Source: Devosia limi DSM 17137
Lineage (GTDB): Bacteria > Pseudomonadota > Alphaproteobacteria > Rhizobiales > Devosiaceae
Assembly: GCF_900128975.1 (NCBI RefSeq)
Contig: NZ_FQVC01000005.1
Location: 238,433-302,432 of the forward strand
Direction: 5' to 3'
DNA: 64,000 bases
Under the pieces are notes generated by a model, which made no database searches, was not told the DNA's origin, and was given only the letters and a program-made list of their open reading frames with translations. A program made the translations under genes and the position numbers. Below are positions 26,583 through 35,845 of this stretch, in pieces. Every line of letters starts with the position of its first letter. Within the stretch, counting starts at the first letter, position 1.

Positions 26583-29513
26583 ATGCAGCAAGCTCCCGTC
26601 ACGACTCTCGCCCCACCCCCATCCCAGCCGCTTGATCGCCAGGCGGCTGGCGAGCGCGTCGTTGCGCGACTCAAGGGTGTCATCGCCTCCAACAAAATGA
26701 TGACCGACCCGCTGATGACCTATGCCTGGTCAGGCGACGCCTCGTCCTATCGACTGATTCCAGCGGCGGTCGTCTTCATCAATTCCGAGGACGACGTGCG
26801 CGCGGTCATGACGGCGGCACGGGCCGAACGGCTACCGATCACGTTCCGGGCAGCCGGCACATCGCTCTCGGGGCAAGCGGTGACCGATGGCGTACTGGCG
26901 GTGTTGGGCGATGGCTGGCGCAAGCTCTCGATCCATCCTGGTGCCGAGCAAATCACCCTGGGACCGGCCATCATCGTGGCCCATGCCAATACGGCACTCA
27001 AGCCGTTCAACAAGAAGCTTGGGCCAGATCCGGCGAGCCAGGCCACCTGCAAGATCGGCGGCGTGGTCAACAATAATTCGTCCGGCATGTGCTGCGGCGT
27101 TGCCTACAATACCTATCACACAATGGCCCGGCTGCGGATCGTGCTGGCCGACGGAACCATGCTCGATAGCGGCGATGCCGCGTCCTGCGCTGCCTTCCGT
27201 GCCAGCCATGCCGATCTGCTGGCAGCGCTGGCGGCACTGCACCATGAGGTCATGGAAGACGCCGACCTCGTCGCGCTGATCCGCCACAAATACCGCATCA
27301 AGAACACGGTGGGCTATTCGATCAATGCGCTGGTCGACTACCACGACCCGCTCGATATCCTGATCCACCTGATAGTCGGCTCCGAAGGCACGCTCGGCTT
27401 TGTTTCCGAGGTGACCTACAACACCATCCCCGAGCATCCGCACAAGGCAACGGCCCTGGTGCCGTTTCCCGACCCCTATGCCGCGGCCCGTGCCATCATC
27501 GAATTGTCCAATGGCGGTGTGCAGACCACTACAGGCGTAACCGCCGCCGAATATATCGAGCGCCGGGCGCTGGCGACGGTGGAGCATCTCGTGCCGCTGG
27601 CGCCGCTCCTGCCCTGGCTGACCGAAAGTTCGCCGGCCGTGCTGATCGACGTGGCGGCGCCGACGGCCGAGCAACTGGAAGAGGAGACCGCGCGGACGGT
27701 CGATATTCTCCGGCGCAATGGCGCTACCCATATCGATTTTTCCACCGACGAAGCGCGCAGCCACGCGCTTTGGGACGTGCGCAAGGGCTTCTTCACCTCG
27801 GGCGGTGCTGCGCGCCCCAAGGGCACTTCAATGCTCACCGAGGATGTGGCGGCCCCGATTGACCGGCTGGCAGAATTCGTCATCGACATGCGCGATCTGC
27901 TCGATCGTTATGGCTATGAGGATGCAATCATTTTCGGCCACGCCCTGGCCGGTAACCTGCACTTCCAGATGAGCGACGACTTCTCCGATCCCAAGGCGGC
28001 CGACAAGTTCGATCTGTTCAATCAAGAACTCTCGCAACTGGTTTCGGTGCGCTATGGTGGCTCGCTCAAGGCCGAACATGGCACGGGCCGCGCCATTGCG
28101 CCCTTTGTCGAGGCGGAATGGGGCAGCAAGGCCTATGCCCTGATGTACCGGATCAAGGAGCTGTTCGATCCCGAATATCTGCTCAATCCGGGGGTATTGC
28201 TCAATCGCGACGACAAGGTGCATGTCAAAAACCTCAAGGTCATGCCACTGGCCGATGACCTCGTCGACATGTGCATCGAATGCGGTTTCTGCGAACCGGC
28301 CTGCCCCAGCCACCAGATGACGCTGTCGCCGCGCCAGCGCATTGCCGTGACGCGCGAACGGGAACGGCTGCGGCGGAGCGGCGAGGATCCGGCGCGGCTC
28401 AAGCGGCTGGATGATGATTTCCAATATGCCGGGCTCGATACCTGCGCCGCCTGCAATCTCTGCTCGCTGCGTTGCCCGGTCGGCATTGAAACCGGCACCA
28501 TGATTATCGGTCAAAGGACTGAGCGGCGTGGCGATTTTGCCCGTTCGGTGGCCGGCTTTGCCGCGCGCCATACCGGCGGTATCGAGGCGGCCATGCGGGC
28601 CGGCGTCGGCCTTGCCGATGTTGCCAAGTCGGTGGTGTCGGCGCCTCTTGTCGAGACCGTCACCGAGACGGCTCGCCGCATCAGCGGCAACCGAATTCCG
28701 CGTATTTACAAGGCCTTGAAGCCCGGTCCGGGGGCGCCAAAACTGCCGGAATCGCGTGATGATCCCAAGGCGAGCGGCTTTCCGGTGCCGATCGCTCTGT
28801 CCGGGCGGCAGCGGGTTGTCTACTTCCCCAGTTGCGCCACCCGCATGTTCGGGGCGCCTGAAACCGGGCATAACTTGCTGGCTGTACCGGCGGCTATGCT
28901 GGCTTTGCTGGCTCGTGCTGGTTTTGACGTGGTCATGCCCGACAATCTCGGTGGCCAATGCTGCGGACAGCCCTTCCAGTCCAAGGGTTTTCCCGAGGAA
29001 GCCGCCCGTGTCGGTGGGGCTCTCAACGCCCAATTGGCGACGCTTTCGGGCAATGGTGCTGCTTTGGTGCTGACAGATGCTTCAACCTGCGCCAAGCATC
29101 TCAAGGATTTCCCCGGCGCCGCCCCGGTGCTGGATTCCAGCGAGTTCCTGCTGCGTGAAATCCTGCCGCGCCTGACCATTACCCAGAAGCTGCCGGTGGT
29201 GGCCGTGCATCACAATTGCTCGGCGCAGCGCCTCAAGGAACAGCCGGCCACCGAAGCCATCGCCCGGGCCTGTGCCGACACGATTGCGGTGCTGTCTTCG
29301 GTGACCTGTTGTGGCTATGCCGGCGACAAGGGCCTGTTCGTGCCCGAACTCAATGAACACGCCACCCGCTTTGCCAAACAGGATATCCCCGCCGACTGCA
29401 CGCTGGGGGTCTCGACGGTCTCGACCTGCGCTTCGGGCCTGTCGGAACATGCCGGCGTGCCGTTTGTCGGACTGGCGAGCCTCCTCGAATATGCGAGCCG
29501 CCCGCTGTCGTGA
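26583..29513 (+). CDS. Fused FAD-binding / Fe-S oxidoreductase (D-lactate or glycolate dehydrogenase type)
   Basis: A 976-residue fusion of a GlcD-like flavin domain and a GlcF-like iron-sulfur domain. The PCMH FAD domain starts near residue 55 with FRAAGTSLSGQAVTDGVLAVL split over residues 85-105, followed by the linked oxidase C-terminal domain. Two 4Fe-4S clusters are seen as CIECGFCEPACPSHQ and CAACNLCSLRCPVG. Two cysteine-rich CCG motifs follow, GGQCCGQPF and VTCCGYAGDKG. It most likely oxidises D-lactate or another 2-hydroxy acid and feeds the quinone pool. A TTG at 26574 is an alternative start, but it lies inside the palindrome, so ATG 26583 is preferred. Confidence 0.88.
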   Translation: MQQAPVTTLAPPPSQPLDRQAAGERVVARLKGVIASNKMMTDPLMTYAWSGDASSYRLIPAAVVFINSEDDVRAVMTAARAERLPITFRAAGTSLSGQAVTDGVLAVLGDGWRKLSIHPGAEQITLGPAIIVAHANTALKPFNKKLGPDPASQATCKIGGVVNNNSSGMCCGVAYNTYHTMARLRIVLADGTMLDSGDAASCAAFRASHADLLAALAALHHEVMEDADLVALIRHKYRIKNTVGYSINALVDYHDPLDILIHLIVGSEGTLGFVSEVTYNTIPEHPHKATALVPFPDPYAAARAIIELSNGGVQTTTGVTAAEYIERRALATVEHLVPLAPLLPWLTESSPAVLIDVAAPTAEQLEEETARTVDILRRNGATHIDFSTDEARSHALWDVRKGFFTSGGAARPKGTSMLTEDVAAPIDRLAEFVIDMRDLLDRYGYEDAIIFGHALAGNLHFQMSDDFSDPKAADKFDLFNQELSQLVSVRYGGSLKAEHGTGRAIAPFVEAEWGSKAYALMYRIKELFDPEYLLNPGVLLNRDDKVHVKNLKVMPLADDLVDMCIECGFCEPACPSHQMTLSPRQRIAVTRERERLRRSGEDPARLKRLDDDFQYAGLDTCAACNLCSLRCPVGIETGTMIIGQRTERRGDFARSVAGFAARHTGGIEAAMRAGVGLADVAKSVVSAPLVETVTETARRISGNRIPRIYKALKPGPGAPKLPESRDDPKASGFPVPIALSGRQRVVYFPSCATRMFGAPETGHNLLAVPAAMLALLARAGFDVVMPDNLGGQCCGQPFQSKGFPEEAARVGGALNAQLATLSGNGAALVLTDASTCAKHLKDFPGAAPVLDSSEFLLREILPRLTITQKLPVVAVHHNCSAQRLKEQPATEAIARACADTIAVLSSVTCCGYAGDKGLFVPELNEHATRFAKQDIPADCTLGVSTVSTCASGLSEHAGVPFVGLASLLEYASRPLS

Positions 29514-29621
29514 TGCGTTTGGATAATCGCCCGCCGGTCATGCTGGGGGCGATTGTCGCGCATGGGGTGACCTCGGCGCACAAACCGGGTAGTGAACAGC
29601 CTCAGCAAGCCCCGGATATCC

Positions 29622-30815
29622 ATGACCCTCACTGCCACCATCACCAGCCTCGGCCACAAGGGCGAGGGTGTCGCCGAAATCGACGGCCACAAGGTCTTCG
29701 TGCCGCTGGCCCTGCCCGGCGAGACCATCACGCTCGATGCCAATGGCGATCGCGGCACGCTGGTGTCGGTCCTGGCTCCTGCCGCCAATCGGGTTGAGCC
29801 GTTTTGCGCGCATTTCGGCGCCTGCGGTGGTTGTCAGCTCCAGCACCTGGATCGACCCAGCTACGAGGCGTTCAAGACCGGCCTGGTCGAAACGCCGCTG
29901 CATTTTGCCGGGATCGACACCAAGGTCTCCCGCTTTATCGATGGCGCCGGTGACGGCCGCCGGCGCGCGACGCTGCATGCCCGCGCCGAAGGCGCCGGCT
30001 ATATGCGGCTGCGTAGCCATCAGGTCCATGATCTGGACGCGTGTCCCATTCTGGTGCCGGGTCTGGCCCGCGCGCCCGAAATCGCGCGCGCCGTACGGCA
30101 GGCGGTCGGCGATGCCGATGTCAGTTTCACCGCCAGCCTTTCGGGTCTGGATGTCGTGGTCCGTACCGAAAAAAAGGCCCGCGCCGACCGGCTGATGCCG
30201 CTGGTGGCGCGGTTCCGGCTGGCGCGGCTGGCACTCAATGGCGAAATGGTGCTGCAGGCGCAGCCGCCGATCATCGAAATGGGCCGCGCCCGGGTCGAAC
30301 TGCCCATTGCCAGCTTTCTGCAGGCGACGGCAGCGGCCGAGCAGGTTCTGGCCGATTACGTCGTCAACGCCGTCGGCAAGGCCAAGACGGTGGCTGACCT
30401 GTTCTGTGGCATCGGCCCCTTCGCCCTGCGGCTGGCCGAGACCCGGCCGGTCTTTGCCGCCGATAGTGACAAGCCGGGCATTGCGGCGCTCGACAAGGCA
30501 TGGCGCTTCACCAAGGGTATAAGGGAGATCACCGCCAAGCCGCGCGATCTGTTCCGCGACCCGCTGACCCGCTTCGAGCTGGATCCATTTGAAGCCGTGG
30601 TGCTCGATCCGCCGCGGGCCGGCGCGCAGGCCCAGTGCGAACAGCTCTCCATGTCCAAGGTCAAGACCATCGTCATGGTCGCCTGCGATGCCCGCACCTT
30701 CGCCCGCGATGCGGCAATTCTGGTCGGTGGCGGCTACAAGCTCAGCGATCTGATCGCGGTCGATCAGTTCACCCAATCCACCCATATCGAGATCGCCGGC
30801 ACTTTCCGGCGCTGA
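29622..30815 (+). CDS. Class I SAM-dependent RNA methyltransferase (RlmD/RumA-like)
   Basis: A 397-residue enzyme of the TrmA/RumA family that makes 5-methyluridine in rRNA or tRNA. An N-terminal TRAM-like domain (residues 1-55) precedes the 4Fe-4S cysteines FCAHFGACGGCQLQHL plus a fourth in DACPIL. The SAM motif is VADLFCGIGPFALRLAE. The DPPR motif is VVLDPPRAGA, and the catalytic cysteine is in VACDARTFARD. The ATG at 29622 is chosen over a GTG at 29592 as it gives the family start MTLTATITSLGHKGEGVA. Confidence 0.88.
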   Translation: MTLTATITSLGHKGEGVAEIDGHKVFVPLALPGETITLDANGDRGTLVSVLAPAANRVEPFCAHFGACGGCQLQHLDRPSYEAFKTGLVETPLHFAGIDTKVSRFIDGAGDGRRRATLHARAEGAGYMRLRSHQVHDLDACPILVPGLARAPEIARAVRQAVGDADVSFTASLSGLDVVVRTEKKARADRLMPLVARFRLARLALNGEMVLQAQPPIIEMGRARVELPIASFLQATAAAEQVLADYVVNAVGKAKTVADLFCGIGPFALRLAETRPVFAADSDKPGIAALDKAWRFTKGIREITAKPRDLFRDPLTRFELDPFEAVVLDPPRAGAQAQCEQLSMSKVKTIVMVACDARTFARDAAILVGGGYKLSDLIAVDQFTQSTHIEIAGTFRR

Positions 30816-30946
30816 TCACATTGGCGCTCTGGCGCCGATCACGATTGCGGTCGCCGCGCAACCGATGCGCACAAAGCCGCGTTAGCCGGGTTCAACAATC
30901 AACAAAACGACTGCGTGGGGCGGGCGTTGTTGTGATCGGAGACTCC

Positions 30947-31366
30947 ATGCTGTTCCTGAAGTTCGCCTTCGCTGCCGGCCTGCTCGTCACTGCGGCAGCC
31001 ACGCCCGCCTTCGCTCAGGACGCTGCTGCCGCCCCCGAGGCGGCCGTGGCGGTCGATCCGAGCGGCACCTTTGTCGATGAGTACGGCACTTCCTTCCAGT
31101 TTTCGCTCTGTGGCGATGGAACGGACCTGTGTGGCGTGCTCACCAATCTCGAAGGTAACTCCGCCACCGAGGAAAACCTGGCCTTTGTCGGCAAACAGGT
31201 GATGCAGGCGACCCAGACTGCGGCCAATGAGTGGAAGGGGTCGCTGACTGCCGGTGGTATCAGCGCCGAGGCGACAGTGACCCAGGTTGGTCCCGATACC
31301 ATCGAAATCCAGGGATGCCGCGCGGCGATCCTCTGCCAGACATTGGCCTATAATCGGGCCTCGTAA
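30947..31366 (+). CDS. Small secreted protein with a DUF2147-like motif
   Basis: A 139-residue exported protein. A Sec signal peptide covers about residues 1-24 (LLVTAAATPAFAQD). The mature part contains SLCGDGTDLCGVLTNLEG, like the CG...LCG motif of DUF2147 proteins, and two later cysteines (GCRAAILCQTL) that may form a disulfide. The ATG at 30947 has GGAGA upstream. The function is unknown. It is convergent with the isomerase gene, and a 42-nt hairpin lies between them. Confidence 0.72.
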   Translation: MLFLKFAFAAGLLVTAAATPAFAQDAAAAPEAAVAVDPSGTFVDEYGTSFQFSLCGDGTDLCGVLTNLEGNSATEENLAFVGKQVMQATQTAANEWKGSLTAGGISAEATVTQVGPDTIEIQGCRAAILCQTLAYNRAS

Positions 31367-31368
31367 TC

Positions 31369-31410
31369 GACATGGAGGATCCCGGGGGCTGGCCCCGGGG
31401 TCCCCATGTC
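31369..31410. terminator. Intergenic hairpin between convergent genes
   Basis: GACATGG (31369-31375) pairs with CCATGTC (31404-31410), and CCCGGGG/CCCCGGGG pair inside. It overlaps the 3' ends of both convergent genes and has no T run, so it may work as a transcript barrier rather than a typical terminator. Confidence 0.5.
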
Positions 31411-32236
31411 AGCAGACGGTGGCAACGCGATCCTTGATCACCTGCAGCACCTCGTCGCCGGGACGTTTCCACCAATTGTCCTGGCTGAAGATCTCGACCT
31501 CCTGGGGGCCATGGAAGCCAGCGTCCTCGATCATCCGGCGGATGCCCTTGAGGTCGATCACCCCGTCGCCCATCATGCCGCGATCGAGCAGCATATCCCT
31601 GGTCGGCACCAGCCAGTCGCAGATGTGGTGGGCAAAAATCCGGTTCATGCGTCCGGCCCGGGCGATGGCGCGGGCCAGATAGGGGTCCCACCAGACGTGA
31701 TAGACGTCGATGGCGACGCCGACGGTTTCGCCCAGATTTTCGCAGATATCGAGCGCCTGATCGATGGTGTTCACGCAGGCGCGGTCGGCCGCATACATCG
31801 GATGCAGCGGCTCAATGGCAATCTTGACGCCAGAGGCCCGGGCATGCGGCAGCATGGCGGCGATGCCGTCGCTCACCATCTGCCGGGTGCCAACGATATC
31901 CTTGCTGGAGCCGGGCAGGCCGCCCACCACCAGCACCAGGCAATCGGCATTGAGCGCCGCAGCCTCGTCGATGGCGCGCAGATTGTCGTCGATCTGGAGC
32001 TGCCGGCCGGCGGCGGTTTCAGCCGGGAACATGCCGCCCCGGCAGACCCCGGTGACCTGGATATTGTTGGCCTTGACGATACGGGCGGCCTCATTGAGCC
32101 CGATGGCAGCAATCTGGTCGCGCCACGGCGAGATGGCGGTAATGCCGGCGCGCAGGCACCCATCGACCGCCTCGGCAAAGCCCCAGACCTGGCGGGTCGT
32201 TGCGAGGTTGAGGGAAATCACTGTGTCCTGGCTCAT
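31409..32236 (-). CDS. TIM-barrel sugar phosphate isomerase/epimerase
   Basis: A 275-residue xylose-isomerase-like TIM barrel (AP endonuclease 2 family). Metal-ligand segments typical of the family are VKIAIEPLHP, VGVAIDVYHVWWDP, NRIFAHHICDW and GPQEVEIFSQD, which supply Glu, Asp, His and Glu. It would isomerise or epimerise a keto-sugar or hydroxypyruvate-like compound. It lies downstream of the DUF993 gene and a Gfo/Idh gene on the same strand, separated by extragenic palindromes. The substrate is not known. Confidence 0.82.
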   Translation of the reverse strand: MSQDTVISLNLATTRQVWGFAEAVDGCLRAGITAISPWRDQIAAIGLNEAARIVKANNIQVTGVCRGGMFPAETAAGRQLQIDDNLRAIDEAAALNADCLVLVVGGLPGSSKDIVGTRQMVSDGIAAMLPHARASGVKIAIEPLHPMYAADRACVNTIDQALDICENLGETVGVAIDVYHVWWDPYLARAIARAGRMNRIFAHHICDWLVPTRDMLLDRGMMGDGVIDLKGIRRMIEDAGFHGPQEVEIFSQDNWWKRPGDEVLQVIKDRVATVC

Positions 32237-32274
32237 CGACTTGGCCCTTCACTGCGCTGCGTCAAGTCTTCAGC

Positions 32275-32356
32275 GTCATTCCCGCGCAGGTGGGAATCCA
32301 CTCCTGGGTTGGCGCAGGCGGAATGAAGAATGGATTCCCGCCGACGCGGGAATGAC
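32275..32356. repeat. Extragenic palindromic doublet, copy 2
   Basis: Arms 32275-32300 and 32331-32356 are inverted with three mismatches and nearly identical to the 540-618 copy (GTCATTCCCGCG...). It fills the 145-bp gap between the DUF993 and isomerase genes. Confidence 0.8.
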
Positions 32357-32381
32357 GTCGTGGTTGGGCTAGGATGGATGC

Positions 32382-33551
32382 TCATGCGCCCACTCCATGC
32401 ACGGCGAGCACCGCGCTCATGCGCTTTGCCGCCAGATCGGGATCAGCCAGGACCCGGGCCTGGTCGGCCAGCCGGAACAATTCGGCCAGATGCTGCAGCG
32501 AGCGGGTCGATTGCTGGCCGCCGATCATGGTGAAATGGTCCTGCAACCCATTGAGATAGGCCAGGAACACCACGCCGGTTTTGTAGAATCGCGTCGGCGC
32601 GGCGAAGATATGCCGGCTGAGCGGCACGGTCGGCGCCAGCAGGTCGAAGAATTCGTTGTTGTTGCCCTTGCCCAGCGCCGCGAGAGCCGCCGAGGCTGCC
32701 GGTGCGATGGCATCGAAAATACCCAGCAGCGCATGCGAATAGCCCTGCTCGTCGCCGGCGATCAGTTCGGCATAGTTGAAGTCGTCGCCGGTATACATCT
32801 TGACCGAGGCGGGCAGGCGCCGGCGCATGGCGATCTCTTTTTCTGCCGACAGCAGCGAAATCTTGATGCCATCGACGTTTTTGGCGTTGGCGGCAATGAC
32901 GTCGAGGCAGACATCCATGGCCGCGTCGTGGTCGATATTGCCCCAATAGCCCTGCAGCGCCGGATCGAACATTTCGCCGAGCCAGTGCATGATCACCGGC
33001 TGCTTCACCTGGCTGAGAATGCGGCCATAGACCCGCGCATAATCGTCGGGCGATTTGGCCGCCGCCGCCAGCGCGCGGCTGGCCATCAGGATGACCCGGC
33101 CGCCCTGCGCTTCGACAAACCCGACCTGCTCTTCATAGGCGGCAATAATGTCGTCGATGCTCACATCCGGGCCGGGCGTGAGATGATCGGTGCCCGCACC
33201 ATAGGCGATCAGGGAGTCATCGCGGGTGCGGGCCTCGAGCTGCGAGCGGCGGATCAATTCCTGCGCATCGCTCCAGCTCAGGCCCATGCCGCGCTGTGCG
33301 GTGTCCATGGCCTCGGCGACGCCAAGACCGAGGTCCCAGAGGCGGTGGCGGAATTGCAGGGTCGTATCCCAATCGATCGCCGGGGTGAGCCAGGGATCAT
33401 TATTGGCCAGCGGATCGGCAACCACATGCGCCGCCGCATAGGCGATGCGATTGAAGTCGGTTGCCTTGTGGCGAACGAAGGGAATCGGCGTGCCGGTCAG
33501 CGTGTAGGGCGTGATGGATCGGTCGGCATTGGGTAGGTTGATGATGGTCAT
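32382..33551 (-). CDS. DUF993 family protein (dihydrodipicolinate-synthase-like aldolase)
   Basis: A 389-residue TIM-barrel protein of DUF993. The expected Schiff-base lysine is K230 in NVDGIKISLL, in the place of the GIKE motif of DapA-type aldolases. The tyrosine usually found on the preceding strand is not evident: the segment reads PVIMHWLGEMFDP. That makes it an unusual member. It lies between a Gfo/Idh dehydrogenase and an isomerase, so it probably performs aldol cleavage or dehydration of an oxidised sugar. The start at 33551 is the first ATG after the repeat region. Confidence 0.78.
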   Translation of the reverse strand: MTIINLPNADRSITPYTLTGTPIPFVRHKATDFNRIAYAAAHVVADPLANNDPWLTPAIDWDTTLQFRHRLWDLGLGVAEAMDTAQRGMGLSWSDAQELIRRSQLEARTRDDSLIAYGAGTDHLTPGPDVSIDDIIAAYEEQVGFVEAQGGRVILMASRALAAAAKSPDDYARVYGRILSQVKQPVIMHWLGEMFDPALQGYWGNIDHDAAMDVCLDVIAANAKNVDGIKISLLSAEKEIAMRRRLPASVKMYTGDDFNYAELIAGDEQGYSHALLGIFDAIAPAASAALAALGKGNNNEFFDLLAPTVPLSRHIFAAPTRFYKTGVVFLAYLNGLQDHFTMIGGQQSTRSLQHLAELFRLADQARVLADPDLAAKRMSAVLAVHGVGA

Positions 33552-33580
33552 GGTGACTTCCCCGAAGTCTCAACGAACTG

Positions 33581-33684
33581 GATGTCACCCCGGCGCAGGC
33601 CGGGGTCCATGCTGTGTTCCCTCCCAAAGCCGGATGTCGCTGCTGGTCTTCAGCATGGATTCCGGCCTGCGCTGGAATGACATC
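33581..33684. repeat. Extragenic palindromic doublet, copy 3
   Basis: Arms 33581-33614 and 33651-33684 (34 bp each) are inverted with four mismatches. The arm core is CCCCGGCGCAGGCCGGGG, different from copies 1 and 2 but with the same GTCA...TCCA frame. It lies between the DUF993 and Gfo/Idh genes. Confidence 0.8.
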
Positions 33685-33704
33685 GTGGATGGGAGGGCAG
33701 GTGA

Positions 33705-34856
33705 CTAGAATTCCAGCTTCGGCACGTCGAGCCAGCGGCGCTCGGCCCAGCTCTTGAGGCCGAGTTCGGCCAGCTGCACGCCCTTGGCGCCGGCCTCGAG
33801 GCCATAATCCCAGGGCGCGTCTTCGGCGACGTGGCGGAGGAACATTTCCCACTGCGCCTTGAAGCCATTCTGGGCCGGCCAGTTATCCGGCACTTCTTCC
33901 CAATCGGCAAAGAAGTTCATGGTCTGGGGCTGGTCGGGATTCCATACCGGCTTGGGCGTATTGACGCGATGCTGGCTCCAGCATTTATGCAGGCCCGCAA
34001 CCGCCGAGCCATGGGTGCCATCGACATGGAAGGTCACCAGGTCATCGCGGCGGACGCGGGTGGTCCAGCTCGAATTGATCTGGGCGATCACGCCGCCTTC
34101 GAGCTCGAAGGTTGCATAGGCCGCATCGTCGGTATCGGCCTTGTAACGATTGCCCTTTTCGTCGACGCGCTCGGGAATATGGGTGGCGCCGAGGCAGGAG
34201 ACGGCCTTGACCTCGCCGAAGAGATTGTCCAGCACATAGCGCCAATGGCACAGCATATCGAGAATGATGCCGCCGCCATCGGCCTTGCGATAGTTCCAGC
34301 TTGGGCGCTGCGCCTTCTGCCAGTCGCCCTCGAATACCCAATAGCCGAACTCGCCGCGGACCGAGAGGATGTCGCCGAAAAAGCCGCTGTCGCGCAGCAT
34401 TTTCAACTTCATCAGCCCCGGCAGGAACAGCTTGTCCTGCACGACGCCATGCTTGAGGCCCGAAGCGCGGGCGGTCCTGGCCAGGTTGACGGCGATATCG
34501 AGCGAGTCCGAGGTCGGCTTTTCGCAATAGACATGCTTGCCGGCGGCCAGCGCCTTTTCGATCAGGCCAGCGCGCATCAGTGTGGTGCCGGCATCGAAGA
34601 ACACGCTGTCATCGGGATTGGCAAGGGCCGCGTCGAGATCGCTGCTCCAGCGGGCGATATTGTGCTGCTTGGCCAGCCGCTCGATCTTGTCGGCGTCGCG
34701 GCCAACAATGATCGGGTCGACGATCAGCCGGTCGCCATTGCTGAGCGCAATGCCACCCTGATCGCGGATGGCCAGGATCGAGCGCACCAGGTGCTGGTTG
34801 TAACCCATGCGCCCGGTTACCCCGTGCATGATCAATCCAAGTCGTTGTTCTGCCAA
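33705..34856 (-). CDS. Gfo/Idh/MocA-family oxidoreductase (1)
   Basis: A 383-residue NAD(P)-dependent dehydrogenase of the Gfo/Idh/MocA family. The N-terminal nucleotide motif is atypical, MHGVTGRMGYNQH, resembling DapB rather than GxGxxG. The catalytic EKP motif is VYCEKPTSDSL. It is the first gene of the minus-strand unit Gfo/Idh - DUF993 - isomerase. A TAACYRNNYRGTTA dyad lies 33 bp upstream. It likely oxidises a sugar, polyol or aminosugar derivative. Confidence 0.84.
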   Translation of the reverse strand: MAEQRLGLIMHGVTGRMGYNQHLVRSILAIRDQGGIALSNGDRLIVDPIIVGRDADKIERLAKQHNIARWSSDLDAALANPDDSVFFDAGTTLMRAGLIEKALAAGKHVYCEKPTSDSLDIAVNLARTARASGLKHGVVQDKLFLPGLMKLKMLRDSGFFGDILSVRGEFGYWVFEGDWQKAQRPSWNYRKADGGGIILDMLCHWRYVLDNLFGEVKAVSCLGATHIPERVDEKGNRYKADTDDAAYATFELEGGVIAQINSSWTTRVRRDDLVTFHVDGTHGSAVAGLHKCWSQHRVNTPKPVWNPDQPQTMNFFADWEEVPDNWPAQNGFKAQWEMFLRHVAEDAPWDYGLEAGAKGVQLAELGLKSWAERRWLDVPKLEF

Positions 34857-34888
34857 AGTAAAATCCTCCCGATGCCCGCCTGGCGGTG

Positions 34889-34902
34889 TAACTGATTAGT
34901 TA
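34889..34902. promoter_or_regulatory. Catabolic-region dyad site 1 (upstream of Gfo/Idh 1)
   Basis: TAACTGATTAGTTA, followed by CTTA. It is a 14-bp dyad that lies in the 119-bp gap between the start of the Gfo/Idh gene (34856) and the end of the TauE-like gene (34976). Confidence 0.6.
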
Positions 34903-34975
34903 CTTAGGTACACGCAGCTTGGGGAGGTCGTCAAGCGGGCTGCAGCGCGGGCTGCTCGTTCTTTGGTTCTAGTGG

Positions 34976-35725
34976 CTAGAGGCCGAGCACCATCTTGAGC
35001 CCGATCAGCCCGAGAAAGACCAGGATCATCCGGTCAAACGCCTTGCGGCTGAGCTTGCCGGCCAGCCTCTGGCCCAGCGGCATGAAGATCAGGATCGGCA
35101 CCAGCGCGATCACGCCCTGCAGCATCCATTCCGGCTGCATCACCCCGGCGGCAATCAGGGCGGGGACCTGCACCGTGGCAAACAGCAGGAACATCGCCGA
35201 GACCGCAAACACATGGGCGCCGCGATCCAGCGCCATGGCGTGGATGAAGGTGACCCCGATCGGCGCGGAAATGCCGGTAGCCCCCTGCAATATGCCAGCC
35301 CCGGTGCCGGCAATCGGCCCGAATCGCTTGGCGGCATCGAGGCCGAGCGACCAATGCGGCGCCAGCAGCCGCAGCACCACATAGGCGAGCAGAATGATCC
35401 CCAGGGCCAGCACCAGCACCTGCTCGGGCATTGTGGTCAGCAACCATGTTCCCGTGGCAATGCCAATGGCGCCGCCCACGAGGAACAGCGGCATGAACGC
35501 CAGGTGCGGTGATCGCGCTTCGGCGCGAAAGCGCCAGACCTGCCACGCATTGGTCAGGATCAGCGGGATGGTCATCATCCCCACGGCATGTTGTAGTCCG
35601 AACGCCGCAGTCAGCACCGGCAAGGCGATCAATGGCAGGCCCATGCCGGTCGCGCCCTTGACGACCGCGCCTGCCGCCAGGGCCGCTGCCATAATCAATG
35701 CTGCATTCAGGTCCATCGCGCCCAT
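34976..35725 (-). CDS. TauE/SafE-family membrane permease
   Basis: A 249-residue inner-membrane protein of the TauE/SafE (sulfite exporter) superfamily with about 8 predicted helices. It starts MGAMDLNAALIMAAALAAGA. Family members export or import sulfonates, sulfoacetate or other small organic anions. It is divergent from tctC. A TAACYRNNYRGTTC-like dyad lies 9 bp upstream of the start. The ATG at 35716 is a possible alternative. Confidence 0.8.
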   Translation of the reverse strand: MGAMDLNAALIMAAALAAGAVVKGATGMGLPLIALPVLTAAFGLQHAVGMMTIPLILTNAWQVWRFRAEARSPHLAFMPLFLVGGAIGIATGTWLLTTMPEQVLVLALGIILLAYVVLRLLAPHWSLGLDAAKRFGPIAGTGAGILQGATGISAPIGVTFIHAMALDRGAHVFAVSAMFLLFATVQVPALIAAGVMQPEWMLQGVIALVPILIFMPLGQRLAGKLSRKAFDRMILVFLGLIGLKMVLGL

Positions 35726-35734
35726 CCCAATTGC

Positions 35735-35748
35735 TAACCAGACGGTTC
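35735..35748. promoter_or_regulatory. Catabolic-region dyad site 2 (upstream of the TauE-like gene)
   Basis: TAACCAGACGGTTC, one base off the TAACYRNNYRGTTA pattern. It is 9 bp from the TauE-like start, in the divergent region shared with tctC. Confidence 0.45.
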
Positions 35749-35831
35749 AACCGATAGCGGGCGCGCGCCAGTTTGTCATCCACGACCCGGAAAAGGCGCG
35801 GAAAAGGTGCGTTCGACACCAGTCACATATC

Positions 35832-35845
35832 TAACTGTCCGGTTA
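35832..35845. promoter_or_regulatory. Catabolic-region dyad site 3 (upstream of tctC)
   Basis: TAACTGTCCGGTTA followed by CTTA. A TTGACA hexamer follows at 35854-35859, with TCTATG about 20 nt further as a possible -10. The site would sit just upstream of or overlapping the -35 region of the tct promoter. Confidence 0.6.
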
